This document shows positions 45,295-60,251 of a stretch of 64,000 bases of DNA, one piece after another. Position 1 is the stretch's first letter. Each line of letters opens with the position of its first letter. Below the pieces are notes generated by a model. It did not search any database. It was not told the DNA's origin and was given only the letters and a program-made list of their open reading frames with translations. A program made the position numbers and the translations under genes. The stretch comes from Rhizobacter sp. OV335 (GTDB lineage: Bacteria > Pseudomonadota > Gammaproteobacteria > Burkholderiales > Burkholderiaceae_C): positions 124,001 to 188,000 of the forward strand of contig NZ_FRCQ01000005.1 in NCBI RefSeq assembly GCF_900142965.1, read 5' to 3'.

Positions 45295-47202
45295 ATGTCC
45301 AGCGACACTTCCGATACCAACTCCCTCCTGCTGCCGATAGCTCGGCACCGCGCTTCACTCGCGGTTGCAATTCTGTTCGCCACCGTCGTTGCCGCGTGCG
45401 GCGGCAACGAAAGTGGAAACGGTTCCTCTTCCGGCGATCCGGTGGGAGGATCGCCGAATGCGCCGGCGCCCGCTCCATCGCCTTCACCGTCACCCGCGCC
45501 GTCCCCCAGCCCGGCACCCGCTCCGTCTCCAGCGCCGAGCCCGTCGCCGGCGCCCGCACCCAGCCCCGCGCCGGCTCCATCGCCTTCACCGGCTCCGGCC
45601 CCGGCCCCAGCCCCCGGCCCGATGTCCACCCGCGACGCGGTGCGCCTCGCCGACCAGACGACCTTCGGCCCGACCGAAGCGCTGGTCACCTCGATCAAGG
45701 CCAAGGGCGCGACCGCCTGGGTCACCGAGCAGTTCGCGCTGAAGACCTCGCGCTACACCAGTGGCAAGGGCGCCGGCGAGTACCACCAGTACGTCGACCG
45801 CCCGGATTTCTGCACGCCGGCGATGGAGCCGAACTGCTTCCGCGACTACATCTCGACCGATCCGCTGATGTGGGACTTCTACCGCAACGCGGTGAGCCAG
45901 CCCGACCAGCTGCGCCAGCGCGTGACCTTCGCGTTCCAGCAGATGTTCCCGCTGAACAACGCCGAGGTGCTGGGCACCTACGGCTTTCGCAACTACTACA
46001 ACGCGATGCTCGACGGCGCCTTCGGCAACTACCGCGACATGCTGAAGAAGATCACGCTGTCGCCGCTGATGGGCGACTTCCTGAACAACGCCAACAACGA
46101 CAAGGGCGCGCCGAACGAGAACTTCGCGCGCGAGCTGCTGCAGCTGTTCAGCATCGGCACCTGCGAGCTGAACCTCGACGGCAGCCTGAAGGGCGGAAAG
46201 TGCATGCCGACCTACAACAACGAGACGGTGCGCGCCTATGCCTACGCACTGACCGGCTGGACCTACCCGGCGGGCGGCGCGCACCCGAACGGCTGTTGGC
46301 CGTCGGGCGCGAACTGCCGCTACTACAACGGCGACATGGTGCCGATCGAGAAGTACCACGACACGCAGGCACGCAGCCTGTTGTCCAATGTCAAGCTGGT
46401 CGCCGGGCACAAGGCGCCGGCCGCGCTGGAATCGGTGCTCGACAGTGTGATGGCCCACCCGAACGTCGCACCGTTCATCGGCCGGCAGCTCATCCAGCAC
46501 CTGGTCAGCAGCAACCCGTCGCCGGCCTACGTCACTCGCGTCGCGACGGCCTTCAACAACGGCAAGTACGCGAGCTTCGGCAGCGGCGTGCGCGGCGACC
46601 TGACGGCCACCGTGGCGGCCGTGCTGCTCGATGCCGAAGCGCGCGGCGACAGCGTGCCCGCGCAGGGCGGCAAGCTGCGCGAGCCGGTGCTGATGTTCAC
46701 CGGCGTGCTGCGCGGGCTGAACGGCACGACCGACGGCGAACCCTTCAACTGGTACTGGGGCGGCAACCTGCAGCAGCGGGTGTTCAACGCGCCGTCGATC
46801 TTCAGCGACTACCCGCCCGACTACCCGGTGGCCGGCACCGGTGGCCTGGTCGGCCCGGCCTTCGGCATCCACAACGCCAACACCGCGTTGGCGCGCATGA
46901 ACTACCTGCTGTACCTGATCGACTGGGGCGGCAGCGGTGCCGATGCGTCGATCCCCGGCGCCACCGGGACCAAGGTGAACCTGGCGTCGTTCACCGATTC
47001 GGCGACGGATGCCGGCGCGCTGGTCGACCGCATCTCGATGGTGGCGCTCGGCCGGCTGCTGCCGAGCACGCCGCGCGCGTCGGTCGTGAAGGCCGTCGAG
47101 CGCTGGACGCAGGCCACCGACGGCAACAACTGGAAGACCAGCCGCGTCAAGCGCGCGGCCTACCTGGTCTACGCCTCTCCCGATTACCAGATCCAACGAT
47201 AG
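45295..47202 (+). CDS. DUF1800 lipoprotein
   Basis: A 635-residue protein with a VAAC lipobox (Cys35), a 50-residue Pro/Ala/Ser linker and a DUF1800 domain (STRDAVRLADQTTFGPTEAL; NENFARELLQLFSIG; RAYAYALTGWTYP; PFIGRQLIQHLVSSNPSPAY). ATG 45295 was chosen because AGGA precedes it closely. DUF1800 genes are typically followed by a DUF1501 gene, as here 11 bp later. The pair is exported and widespread, but its biochemical role is not established. The linker suggests the domain is held away from the membrane. Confidence 0.85.
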   Translation: MSSDTSDTNSLLLPIARHRASLAVAILFATVVAACGGNESGNGSSSGDPVGGSPNAPAPAPSPSPSPAPSPSPAPAPSPAPSPSPAPAPSPAPAPSPSPAPAPAPAPGPMSTRDAVRLADQTTFGPTEALVTSIKAKGATAWVTEQFALKTSRYTSGKGAGEYHQYVDRPDFCTPAMEPNCFRDYISTDPLMWDFYRNAVSQPDQLRQRVTFAFQQMFPLNNAEVLGTYGFRNYYNAMLDGAFGNYRDMLKKITLSPLMGDFLNNANNDKGAPNENFARELLQLFSIGTCELNLDGSLKGGKCMPTYNNETVRAYAYALTGWTYPAGGAHPNGCWPSGANCRYYNGDMVPIEKYHDTQARSLLSNVKLVAGHKAPAALESVLDSVMAHPNVAPFIGRQLIQHLVSSNPSPAYVTRVATAFNNGKYASFGSGVRGDLTATVAAVLLDAEARGDSVPAQGGKLREPVLMFTGVLRGLNGTTDGEPFNWYWGGNLQQRVFNAPSIFSDYPPDYPVAGTGGLVGPAFGIHNANTALARMNYLLYLIDWGGSGADASIPGATGTKVNLASFTDSATDAGALVDRISMVALGRLLPSTPRASVVKAVERWTQATDGNNWKTSRVKRAAYLVYASPDYQIQR

Positions 47203-47212
47203 GACCGCCGCC

Positions 47213-48658
47213 ATGAACGACCCGATGATCCTGATGAATCGTCGCCGCTGGCTCGCGCGTTCGAGCCTCGGCCTGGCCGGCGCGCTCGGCGTGGGCACGC
47301 TGGGCAACCTGCTGCTGGGTGCCAAGCCGGCCTACGCTGCCGACTACAAGGCGCTGCTGTGCATCTTCCTGTACGGCGGCAACGACGGCCTGAACACCGT
47401 CGTGCCGACCGATGCGGCGCGCTACAACCAGTACGCCGCGGTGCGCGGCAAGTTGGCGATCCCAAGCAACCGCCTGGTGCTGCTCGCCGGAATGACCTAC
47501 GGGCTGCACCCGGCGCTGGCCGGCCTGCAGGCCGCGGCCGATGACGGCCACATCGCCCCGGTGTTCAACGTCGGCCCGCTGATCAAGCCGCTGACCAAGG
47601 CCGAGTTCCGCGCCGCGTCATCCAGCGTCGGCGTGCTGCCCGATTCGCTGTACTCGCACTCCGACCAGCAGTACCTGTGGGAGAACGGCACCGGCGATTC
47701 GCTCGAGCCGACCGGCTGGGGCGGCCGCGCGTCCGACGCGCTGGCCACCGTGAACCCGGTGATCTCGCTGAACGGCACGCCGCGCTTCGGCATCTCGCGC
47801 ACCCACACGCCGCTGGTGCTGCCGAACACACCGGGCGACACCTTCGGCGCCTTCGAGATGCAGCCGGACGACCTGAAGGTCGCATGGAAAGCCGAGCGCA
47901 AGGCGGCCATCGACGCGATGTACCGCGAGCAGCAGGAACTGGCGCTCGCGAACGCCTACACGGCGATCCAGCGCGACGCGTTCAATGTGTCGGACCGGCT
48001 CTCGGGCCTCGTGAAGATCGTGCCGGGCGGGGCCGGCGCAACAGCCGCGATCGACACCGCGTTCGCGCCGCTGATCTCCGGCGGCAAGATCGGCACCGGC
48101 CTCGGCCGCCAGCTGTACCAGATCGCCAAGCTGGTGTCGGGCAACGCGACGGTGCAGGGCAACCGGCAGATCTTCTTCGCGCAGATGAGCGCGTTCGACA
48201 CGCACGGCAACCAGGCCGTCGACGGCAGCCCCGCCGATGGCCAGCACGCGCAGCTGCTGAAGGAACTGGGCGATGCGCTGGGGGCGTTCTACCGCGCGAT
48301 GAAGGCGCTGGGCCTGGGCGAGTCGGTGACGGCCTTCACGCAGAGCGATTTCGGCCGCACCTTCGTGCCGAACAACAGCATGGGCACCGACCACGCGTGG
48401 GGCAACAACCACCTCGTCGTCGGCGGCGCGGTGAAGGGCGGGCGCGGCTACGGCAGCTACCCCGACCTCACGCTCGGCGGGCCGAACGATGTCGGCGTCG
48501 ACACCTGGGAGCAGCAGGGCCGCTGGATCCCGACCTCGTCGGTCGACCAGTACGCGGCGACGATGCTCGGCTGGTTCGGCGCGAGCGATGCGCAGTTGCG
48601 CACGGTGCTGCCGAACCTGGCGAACTTCGGGACGGCGACGAAGCTGGGGTTCGTCTAG
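47213..48658 (+). CDS. DUF1501 protein (Tat-exported)
   Basis: A 481-residue protein of the alkaline-phosphatase/sulfatase-like DUF1501 family. It has a twin-arginine signal (NRRRWLARSSLG, cleavage near AYA at about residue 43), then YKALLCIFLYGGNDGLNTVV, FDTHGNQ and FTQSDFGRTFVPNNSMGTDHAWGN, the conserved His/Asp metal-site regions. It is co-transcribed with the DUF1800 gene. Its stop shares the palindrome CTAG with the stop of malQ on the other strand. Confidence 0.87.
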   Translation: MNDPMILMNRRRWLARSSLGLAGALGVGTLGNLLLGAKPAYAADYKALLCIFLYGGNDGLNTVVPTDAARYNQYAAVRGKLAIPSNRLVLLAGMTYGLHPALAGLQAAADDGHIAPVFNVGPLIKPLTKAEFRAASSSVGVLPDSLYSHSDQQYLWENGTGDSLEPTGWGGRASDALATVNPVISLNGTPRFGISRTHTPLVLPNTPGDTFGAFEMQPDDLKVAWKAERKAAIDAMYREQQELALANAYTAIQRDAFNVSDRLSGLVKIVPGGAGATAAIDTAFAPLISGGKIGTGLGRQLYQIAKLVSGNATVQGNRQIFFAQMSAFDTHGNQAVDGSPADGQHAQLLKELGDALGAFYRAMKALGLGESVTAFTQSDFGRTFVPNNSMGTDHAWGNNHLVVGGAVKGGRGYGSYPDLTLGGPNDVGVDTWEQQGRWIPTSSVDQYAATMLGWFGASDAQLRTVLPNLANFGTATKLGFV

Positions 48659-50160
48659 ACAGCGATCACGCCGTCGCGCCCGTACAGCCGCGTCAGCAGC
48701 GCCAGCTCCTGCGCATGCGCCGGCTTCACCTGGTCCCAGCTGAAGCGCCATTCCCAGTAGCCCGACGGCTTGCCGGGAAAGTTCATCCGGTCGGCGCCGG
48801 GCAGCCGCAGCACGTCCTGCATCGGATGCACGGCCGTGTCGGCCACTGACGCGCAGGCGGTGCGGATCAGCTCCCACGCGATGTCGCTGCCGTCGGTCGG
48901 CAGGTAGGCCGACGCATGGCGCCGCTGCGCCTCGGTGGCGGTGGCCCACCAGCCCAGGCTGGTGTCGTTGTCGTGCGTGCCGCTGTAGACGACGGTGTCG
49001 GCCTCGTGGTTGTGCGGCAGGAACGGGTTGGCGCTGTCGCCGCCGAACGCGAAGTGCAGGATGCGCATGCCCGGCAGCGAGAACTTGCGCCGCAGCGCCT
49101 CGACGTCGGGCGTCACGACACCCAGGTCTTCCGCGATGATCGGCAGCGTGCCGAGCGCGTCGGCGATGGCGTCGAACAAGGCCTCGCCGGGCCCCGGCCG
49201 CCAGTGCCCGAGGATCGCTGTCTCCTCGCTCGCCGGGATCTCCCAGTAGCTCGCGAAACCGCGGAAGTGGTCGATGCGCACGATGTCGACCAGCTCGAAG
49301 GTGCGGCGGATGCGCTCGACCCACCACGCATAGCCCTCGGCCGCATGCGCGCTCCAGCGGTACAGCGGGTTGCCCCAGCGCTGGCCGGTCTCGCTGAAGA
49401 AATCCGGCGGCACGCCGGCGACCACGGTCGGCCGGCCCTGCGCATCGAGCTCGAACAGGTCCGGTCGCGCCCACACCTCGGCGCTCTGGTAGGCGATGAA
49501 GATCGGCGCATCGCCGATCACCTGCACGCCGCGGCTGGTCGCGTGGTCTTTCAGGCGCTCCCATTGCACGAAGAAGCGCCACTGGCAGAACTTCCAGAAC
49601 GCGATGCGCTCGGCATGCTGCACGCGGGCCGCTGCCAGCGCGGCCGGCTCGCGCTGCGCGAGGCCGCCGGCCCAGTCGCACCACGGCGCCCAGTCGTGGT
49701 GGTCGGCCAGCGCCATGAAGAGCGTGTAGTCGTTGATCCAGCTCGCATGCTCGGCGCAGAAGGCCTGCAGCTCGTGTTCCTGCTGCGGCGTGACGGTCGC
49801 GGCGAAGCGCCGCGCGGCGCGCGCGAGCCGGTCCATGCGGTAGGGCCAGACCGCCGCGAAGTTCAGGCGGTGCGGCTCGATGCCGTCGGGGGGCAGCAAT
49901 TCGTCGGCCGTCAGCCAGCCGTGCTGGGCGAGCTCGGCGAGGTCGATCAGCAGCACGTTGCCGGCGAAGGCCGAGCTGCTCATGTACGGCGAGTTGCCGG
50001 GTCCGATGCCGCCCAGCGGCAGCATCTGCCACAGCCGCTGTCGCGCGGTCGCGAGCCAGTCGACGAAGTGGTAGGCGGACGGTCCGAAATCGCCGCTGCC
50101 GTGCGGGCCGGGCAGCGAGGTGGGGTGCAGCAGCACGCCGCTGGCGCGGGGGAATCGCAT
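48655..50160 (-). CDS. malQ: 4-alpha-glucanotransferase (amylomaltase)
   Basis: A 501-residue GH77 enzyme that transfers maltosyl units between alpha-1,4-glucans. The N-terminus RASGVLLHPTSLPGPHGSGD and catalytic blocks IVRIDHFRGFASYWEIP (nucleophile Asp), LPIIAEDLGVV (acid/base Glu) and YSGTHDNDT (stabilising Asp) are all present. The start at ATG 50160 matches the family N-terminus. It is the last gene of the leftward glycogen operon, 17 bp after glgX, and overlaps the convergent DUF1501 gene by 4 bp. Confidence 0.95.
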   Translation of the reverse strand: MRFPRASGVLLHPTSLPGPHGSGDFGPSAYHFVDWLATARQRLWQMLPLGGIGPGNSPYMSSSAFAGNVLLIDLAELAQHGWLTADELLPPDGIEPHRLNFAAVWPYRMDRLARAARRFAATVTPQQEHELQAFCAEHASWINDYTLFMALADHHDWAPWCDWAGGLAQREPAALAAARVQHAERIAFWKFCQWRFFVQWERLKDHATSRGVQVIGDAPIFIAYQSAEVWARPDLFELDAQGRPTVVAGVPPDFFSETGQRWGNPLYRWSAHAAEGYAWWVERIRRTFELVDIVRIDHFRGFASYWEIPASEETAILGHWRPGPGEALFDAIADALGTLPIIAEDLGVVTPDVEALRRKFSLPGMRILHFAFGGDSANPFLPHNHEADTVVYSGTHDNDTSLGWWATATEAQRRHASAYLPTDGSDIAWELIRTACASVADTAVHPMQDVLRLPGADRMNFPGKPSGYWEWRFSWDQVKPAHAQELALLTRLYGRDGVIAV

Positions 50161-50177
50161 GGGTCGCCTCGTGTGGA

Positions 50178-52252
<2,075 letters not shown>

Positions 52253-52256
<4 letters not shown>

Positions 52257-54433
52257 GCCCCCCACTCCAGGAACACGGTGGCCAGCGGCGGCAGCGTCAG
52301 CATCACCGACTGCGCACGGCCCTGCCACGGCACGTCTTCGGAGCGCGCGGCACCGAGCGGCGTGCCGACGTTGCTGCCGCCGTAGTGCGCCGAATCGGTG
52401 TTGATGCGCTCGCGGTACTCGCCGGGCCGCGGCACGCCGACGCGAAAGCCTGAGCGCACCGTCGGCGTCAGGTTCGAGACGACCAGCACCGTCGCGCCGT
52501 CATGGCGGCCCTGCCGCACGAAGCTGATCACCGAATGCTCGGCATCCTGGTGGTCGATCCACTCGAAACCGGCCGGGACGAAATCCTGCTCGTACAGCGC
52601 CGGTGTGGCGCGGTAGAAGCGGTTCAGGTCGCGCACCAGCCGCTGCACGCCCTCGTGCAAACCATCAGACAGCAAATGCCAGTCGAGGCTCTGGTCATGG
52701 TCCCATTCGCGCTCCTGCGCGAACTCGCCGCCCATGAACAGCAGCTTCTTGCCCGGGTGCCCGAACATGAAGCCGTAGTAGGCCCGCAGGTTCGCGAACT
52801 TCTGCCAGCGGTCGCCCGGCATCTTCGCGATCAGCGAGCCCTTGCCGTGCACCACCTCGTCGTGCGAGAGCGGCAGCACGAAGTTCTCGTTGAAGGCATA
52901 CACCAGCCCGAAGGTCATCTCGCCGTGGTGGTGCTTGCGGTGCACCGGGTCGCGCGCCATGTACTTCAGCGTGTCGTGCATCCAGCCCATGTTCCACTTG
53001 TAGTGAAAGCCCAGCCCGCCGGCGAAGGTGGGCCGCGACACCGCCGGGAACGCGGTCGATTCCTCGGCCAGCGTCACGGCCTGCGCCCGCTCGATCCCGA
53101 CCACCTCGTTCATGCGCTTCAGGAACGCGATGGCCTCCAGGTTCTCGCGCCCGCCGTGCACGTTCGGGATCCACTCGCCGGGCTCGCGGCTGTAGTCGCG
53201 GTACAGCATCGACGCGACCGCATCGACGCGCAGCCCGTCGACGTCGTAGCGCTCCAGCCAGTACAGCGCATTGCCGACCAGGAAGTTGCGCACCTCGGTG
53301 CGGCCGAGGTTGTAGATCAGCGTGTTCCAGTCGTTGTGGAAGCCTTCGCGCGGGTCGGCGTATTCGTACAGGTGCGTGCCGTCGAACTGCGCCAAGCCAT
53401 GCACGTCGCTCGGGAAATGCGCTGGCACCCAGTCGAGCAGCACGCCGAGGCCGGCCGAATGGCAGCGATCGACGAAGCGCCGGAAGCCGGGGCCGTCGCC
53501 GAAGCGCGCGGTGGGTGAATACAGCCCCACCGGCTGATAACCCCACGACCCGTCGAACGGGTGCTCGCTGACCGGCATCAGCTCCAGGTGGGTGAAGCCC
53601 ATGTCCTGCGCATACGGCACCAGCGTGTCGGCGAGCTCGTCCCAGCTCAGCCAGCGGTCGCCTTCCTCGGGCTTGCGCCGCCATGAGCCGAGGTGCACCT
53701 CGTAGATGCTGACCGGCGCATCGAGCGCGTTCGACTGCTGTCGCTGCGCCGAGGCCGGCGCGAGCCGCGGCATGTGCGACACCACGCTCGCGGTGGCCGG
53801 CCGCAGCTCGGACTGCAGCGCGTACGGGTCGGCCTTCTGCGGCAGCACATGGCCGTCGGCGGTGCGGATCTCGTACTTGTAGCGCGCGCCCTCGGCGATG
53901 CCGGGCAGGAAGATCTCCCAGACGCCGCACTCGCGGCGCAGCCGCATCGGATGGATGCGGCCGTCCCAGTGGTTGAAGTCGCCGACCACGCTGACGCGCG
54001 ACGCGTTCGGCGCCCACACCGCGAAGCTCGCACCGCTGGTGCCTTCCATCACGCGGATCTGCGCGCCCAGCGTTTCATACGGCCGCAGGTGCGTGCCCTC
54101 GGCCAGCAGCCACACGTCGAGCTCGCCGAGCACCGGCGGGAAGCGGTAGGGGTCGTCGACGGTGGCGCTGCTGCCGTCGGCCCAGGTGAACTGCAGCCGG
54201 TACGCGCCCGCGGTGCTGCCGAGCATGCCTTCGAAGACGCCGTCGGGGTGCAGCTGCGTCAGCACCGACAGCGGCTGCCCGTTGTCGGCGTCGACCGCCA
54301 GCGCCGCCCGCGCACCGGGCTGGAAGCAGCGCAGCCAGCGCTGCCCGCTCGCATCGGCATGGGCGCCCAGCACCGAGAACGGATCGCCGTGGCGGGCGTG
54401 GCGGATGTCCTCGATCTCGGCGGGGGTCAGCAT
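52253..54433 (-). CDS. glgB: 1,4-alpha-glucan branching enzyme
   Basis: A 726-residue GH13 enzyme making alpha-1,6 branches. It has an N-terminal N1 module (residues about 10-105), CBM48, and a barrel with [17 protein letters not shown] (nucleophile Asp), [10 protein letters not shown] (acid/base Glu) and [13 protein letters not shown] (stabilising Asp). Length equals that of E. coli GlgB. It follows glgP by 16 bp and is coupled to glgX by overlapping stop and start. Confidence 0.96.
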
Positions 54434-54449
54434 GGGCGGCAGCAGGGGG

Positions 54450-56918
<2,469 letters not shown>

Positions 56919-57047
56919 CAGCGGGGTCCTTGGGTTTGGGCCAGACTTTGCTCGTTTGTCCCGGCGTGCGCAAGCGCGGGGGCAGTGCTTCAATGCGGTG
57001 CGGGCCGTGCACAATCGGTGCGCGCCGCGACCCCTCCTGGAGACATC

Positions 57048-58316
57048 ATGCAACCCATCGATCTTGCGTTGAGCCTCGACCTGCCCAAGCGCGCCGTCGC
57101 GCTGGTGCTGGCCGGCGGCCGGGGCAGCCGGCTGAAGAACCTGACCGACCGCCGCGCCAAGCCGGCCGTCTACTTCGGCGGCAAGTTCCGCATCATCGAT
57201 TTCGCGCTGTCGAACTGCCTGAACTCCGGCATCCGGCGCATCGGCGTGATCACGCAGTACAAGTCGCACAGCCTGCTGCGCCACCTGCAGCGCGGCTGGG
57301 CCTTCCTGAAGAGCGAGATGAACGAGTTCGTCGACCTGCTGCCGGCGCAGCAGCGCAACGACGACGAGAGCTGGTACCGCGGCACCGCCGACGCCGTCTA
57401 CCAGAACCAGGACATCCTCGCGAGCTACGGCGCCGACTACGTGGTGGTGCTGGCCGGCGACCACATCTACAAGATGAACTACGCGCTGATGCTGGCCGAC
57501 CACGTGGCCAAGGGGCGCGAGTGCACGGTGGGCTGCATCGCGGTGCCGCGCCACGAGGCGGTGGCCTTCGGCGTGATGGCGGTCGACCGCGACAACCACA
57601 TCACCGAGTTCGTCGAGAAGCCGGCCGACCCGCCGCCGATGCCGGGCCGCCCCGACATGGCGCTCGCGAGCATGGGCATCTACATCTTCAACGCGCGCTA
57701 CCTCTACAAGGAACTCGAGCGCGACATGAACGACGCCGATTCGAGCCACGACTTCGGCAAGGACATCATCCCGCGCGCGGTGCGCAACGGCCAGGCCTCG
57801 GCGCACCCGTTCGAGCTGAGCTGCGTCAGCACGCGGCATGGCGAGGCGCCGTACTGGCGCGACGTCGGCACCATCGACGCGTACTGGGATGCCAACATCG
57901 ACCTGACCGCCACCGACCCGCTGCTGAACCTGTACGACAAGCGCTGGCCGATCTGGACGTACCAGGAGCAGCTGCCGCCGGCCAAGTTCGTGCACAACCA
58001 GGACGAGCGCCGCGGCATGGCGGTCGAGTCGCTGGTGTCGGGCGGCTGCATCGTCTCGGGCTCGGTCACGCGCACCGTGCTGTTCTCGAGCGTGCGGGTG
58101 CATTCGCACGCGGTCGTCGCCTGGTCGGTGCTGCTGCCGGGCGCGCAGATCGGCCGCGGCGCTCGGCTGACGAGGGTGGTGGTCGACCGCGCCTGCGTGA
58201 TCCCCGACGGCATGGTGATCGGCGAGGATGCCGAACTCGATGCCGAGCGCTTCCACCGTTCCGAGAACGGCATCACCCTCGTCACGCGCGACATGCTCGC
58301 CAAACTCACCGCCTGA
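57048..58316 (+). CDS. glgC: Glucose-1-phosphate adenylyltransferase
   Basis: A 422-residue ADP-glucose pyrophosphorylase, the committed step of glycogen synthesis. N-terminal [25 protein letters not shown] (nucleotide and effector region), [23 protein letters not shown], and a C-terminal left-handed beta-helix ([20 protein letters not shown]). ATG 57048 has GGAG upstream. glgA follows 7 bp after the stop. Confidence 0.96.
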   Translation: MQPIDLALSLDLPKRAVALVLAGGRGSRLKNLTDRRAKPAVYFGGKFRIIDFALSNCLNSGIRRIGVITQYKSHSLLRHLQRGWAFLKSEMNEFVDLLPAQQRNDDESWYRGTADAVYQNQDILASYGADYVVVLAGDHIYKMNYALMLADHVAKGRECTVGCIAVPRHEAVAFGVMAVDRDNHITEFVEKPADPPPMPGRPDMALASMGIYIFNARYLYKELERDMNDADSSHDFGKDIIPRAVRNGQASAHPFELSCVSTRHGEAPYWRDVGTIDAYWDANIDLTATDPLLNLYDKRWPIWTYQEQLPPAKFVHNQDERRGMAVESLVSGGCIVSGSVTRTVLFSSVRVHSHAVVAWSVLLPGAQIGRGARLTRVVVDRACVIPDGMVIGEDAELDAERFHRSENGITLVTRDMLAKLTA

Positions 58317-58323
58317 TCACTGC

Positions 58324-59775
58324 ATGAAAGTACTCCAGGTCGCCGCTGAAATCTTCCCGCTGGTCAAGACCGGCGGCCTGGCCGACGTGGCCGGCGCCTT
58401 GCCCCAGGCGCTCGCGCGCGCCGGCGCGGACGTGCGGCTGGTGCTGCCCGGGCTGCCGGCCATCGCCGACGCGGTGCTGCACCAGAAGACCGTCTGCGAG
58501 ATCGGTGCGGCCTTCGGCGCGGCGCGCGTGCGGCTGACGCTCGGCACGATGCCGTACAGCCACCTGCCGGTCTACGTGGTCGATGCACCCTACCTGTACC
58601 GGCGCGGCGGCAGCCCCTACCAGGCGCCCGACGGAAACGAATGGCCCGACAACGCACAGCGCTTCGCGTTGCTCGGCTGGGTCGCGGCCCACATCGCCGC
58701 CGGCGAGTTCGACCCCGACTGGGTGCCCGAGGTGCTGCACACGCACGACTGGCATGCCGCGATGGCCTGCGCCTATGCGCACGCCCATGCGCCGACGCGC
58801 GCGGCGCGCGTCTTCACGGTGCACAACCTGGCCTACCAGGGGCTGTTCCCGGCGGGCGACTTCAACCTGCTCGGGCTGCCTTCGCGCTACATGGCGGCCT
58901 CGGGCGTCGAGTACCACAGCCAGCTGTCGTTCATGAAGGCGGGGCTGAAGTTCGCCGACCGCGTGACGACCGTCAGCCCGACCTACGCGCGCGAGATCGC
59001 GACCCATGAATACGGCTGCGGGCTCGACGGCGTCATCCGCGGCCGCGGCGGCGATGTCTGCGGCATCCTGAACGGCGTCGACCCGGAGGTCTGGAACCCG
59101 GCCACCGATGCCGGCATCGCCAAGCGCTACCAGGCCGATTCGCTGGTCGGCAAGGCGGTCTGCAAGCTCGCGCTGCAGAACGAGCTGGGGCTGGAGCGGC
59201 GCGCCGATTCGCCGTTGTTCGGCGTCGTCAGCCGGCTCACCTCGCAGAAGGGGCTCGACCTGGTGCTGGCGGCGCTGCCCGGCATCCTGCAGCGCGGCGG
59301 GCAGTTCGCGCTGCAGGGCAATGGCGACCGCGCGCTGGAGGCCGCCTTCGAAGGCGCCGCGCGCGCCCACCCGGCGCAGGTGGCGGTGCGCACGGTGTAC
59401 GACGAGGCGCTCGCGCACCGCATCATCGCCGGCAGCGACGCGCTGCTGATGCCGTCGCGCTTCGAGCCCTGCGGGCTGACGCAGCTGTATGCGCTGCGCT
59501 ACGGCACGTTGCCGGTGGTGCGGCGCGTCGGCGGGCTGGTCGACACGGTGGTCGACACGACCGACGAGACGATCCGCACCGACCGCGCGACCGGCTTCTC
59601 GTTCGAGCCGGCCAGCTCGATGGCGCTGGAGGTCACGGTCGACCGGCTGCTGCACGCCTACGGCCAGCCGGCGCTGTGGCAGCAGCTGATGCGCCGCGCG
59701 ATGGCGCAGGAGTTCTCGTGGGACGTGGCTGCGGCCTCGTACATGCGCCTCTACGCGCAATGCCGGGCGAAGTAG
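58324..59775 (+). CDS. glgA: Glycogen synthase (ADP-glucose type)
   Basis: A 483-residue GT5 enzyme. The ADP-glucose binding motif [13 protein letters not shown] is at 15-27, HTHDWHAAM and [12 protein letters not shown] are in the N-terminal domain, and [12 protein letters not shown] and [23 protein letters not shown] are in the C-terminal domain. It lies 7 bp downstream of glgC. A weak CCCCC/GGGGG hairpin without T-run follows at about 59807. Confidence 0.96.
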   Translation: MKVLQVAAEIFPLVKTGGLADVAGALPQALARAGADVRLVLPGLPAIADAVLHQKTVCEIGAAFGAARVRLTLGTMPYSHLPVYVVDAPYLYRRGGSPYQAPDGNEWPDNAQRFALLGWVAAHIAAGEFDPDWVPEVLHTHDWHAAMACAYAHAHAPTRAARVFTVHNLAYQGLFPAGDFNLLGLPSRYMAASGVEYHSQLSFMKAGLKFADRVTTVSPTYAREIATHEYGCGLDGVIRGRGGDVCGILNGVDPEVWNPATDAGIAKRYQADSLVGKAVCKLALQNELGLERRADSPLFGVVSRLTSQKGLDLVLAALPGILQRGGQFALQGNGDRALEAAFEGAARAHPAQVAVRTVYDEALAHRIIAGSDALLMPSRFEPCGLTQLYALRYGTLPVVRRVGGLVDTVVDTTDETIRTDRATGFSFEPASSMALEVTVDRLLHAYGQPALWQQLMRRAMAQEFSWDVAAASYMRLYAQCRAK

Positions 59776-59902
59776 GACCGCAGAGCAGGGCGGCAAAGCA
59801 GGGCCACCCCCCAAACGGGGGCGCCAATCTTGTCGATGGAATTTGCGATCGAATGCGTTCACAGTTCGCCCCTTCCGGTACGGGGCCGGCGTGGAGCAGA
59901 GC

Positions 59903-60151
59903 ATGCATTTCCAGGAGCAGACAGTCGGTGATTTCAAGATCTATGCCGGCGCGATCGAGGTGGCGCACGGCGGCTACGTGGCCGCGGTGGTGGTGAAACA
60001 GGTGCACGGCAACGGTGCGCCCTGCGAGGTGTTCCGCGACGAGGCCATGTGCGACGGCCGCTGCTGGACCGACCCCGAATCGGCGCTGCACTACGCGATG
60101 ACGGCCGGGCGCTCGGTGATCCGGGACCGCAGCCGGGTCGAAAGCGCCTGA
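59903..60151 (+). CDS. Uncharacterised 82-residue protein
   Basis: A small soluble protein beginning MHFQEQTVGDFKIYAGAIEV, with strands flanking VVVKQVHG and two Cys near the middle (APCEVFRDEAMCDGRC: three Cys in total). ATG 59903 has GGAG 6 nt upstream, which sets the start. No family is recognised and there is no signal peptide. It stands alone, 127 bp after glgA. Confidence 0.65.
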   Translation: MHFQEQTVGDFKIYAGAIEVAHGGYVAAVVVKQVHGNGAPCEVFRDEAMCDGRCWTDPESALHYAMTAGRSVIRDRSRVESA

Positions 60152-60251
60152 ACGTCGCATCCGTCGGCGCATAAGGATCTGCGCATTGCGTCGTTGCCGG
60201 CGCGTGGGGCGGCGCTTAGCGTCGCGGGCTCCGCCACCCCGAGAGCCTTCG

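Noticed and set aside
59807-59821. Terminator after glgA
   Set aside because: Only a 5-bp C/G stem with no T-run.
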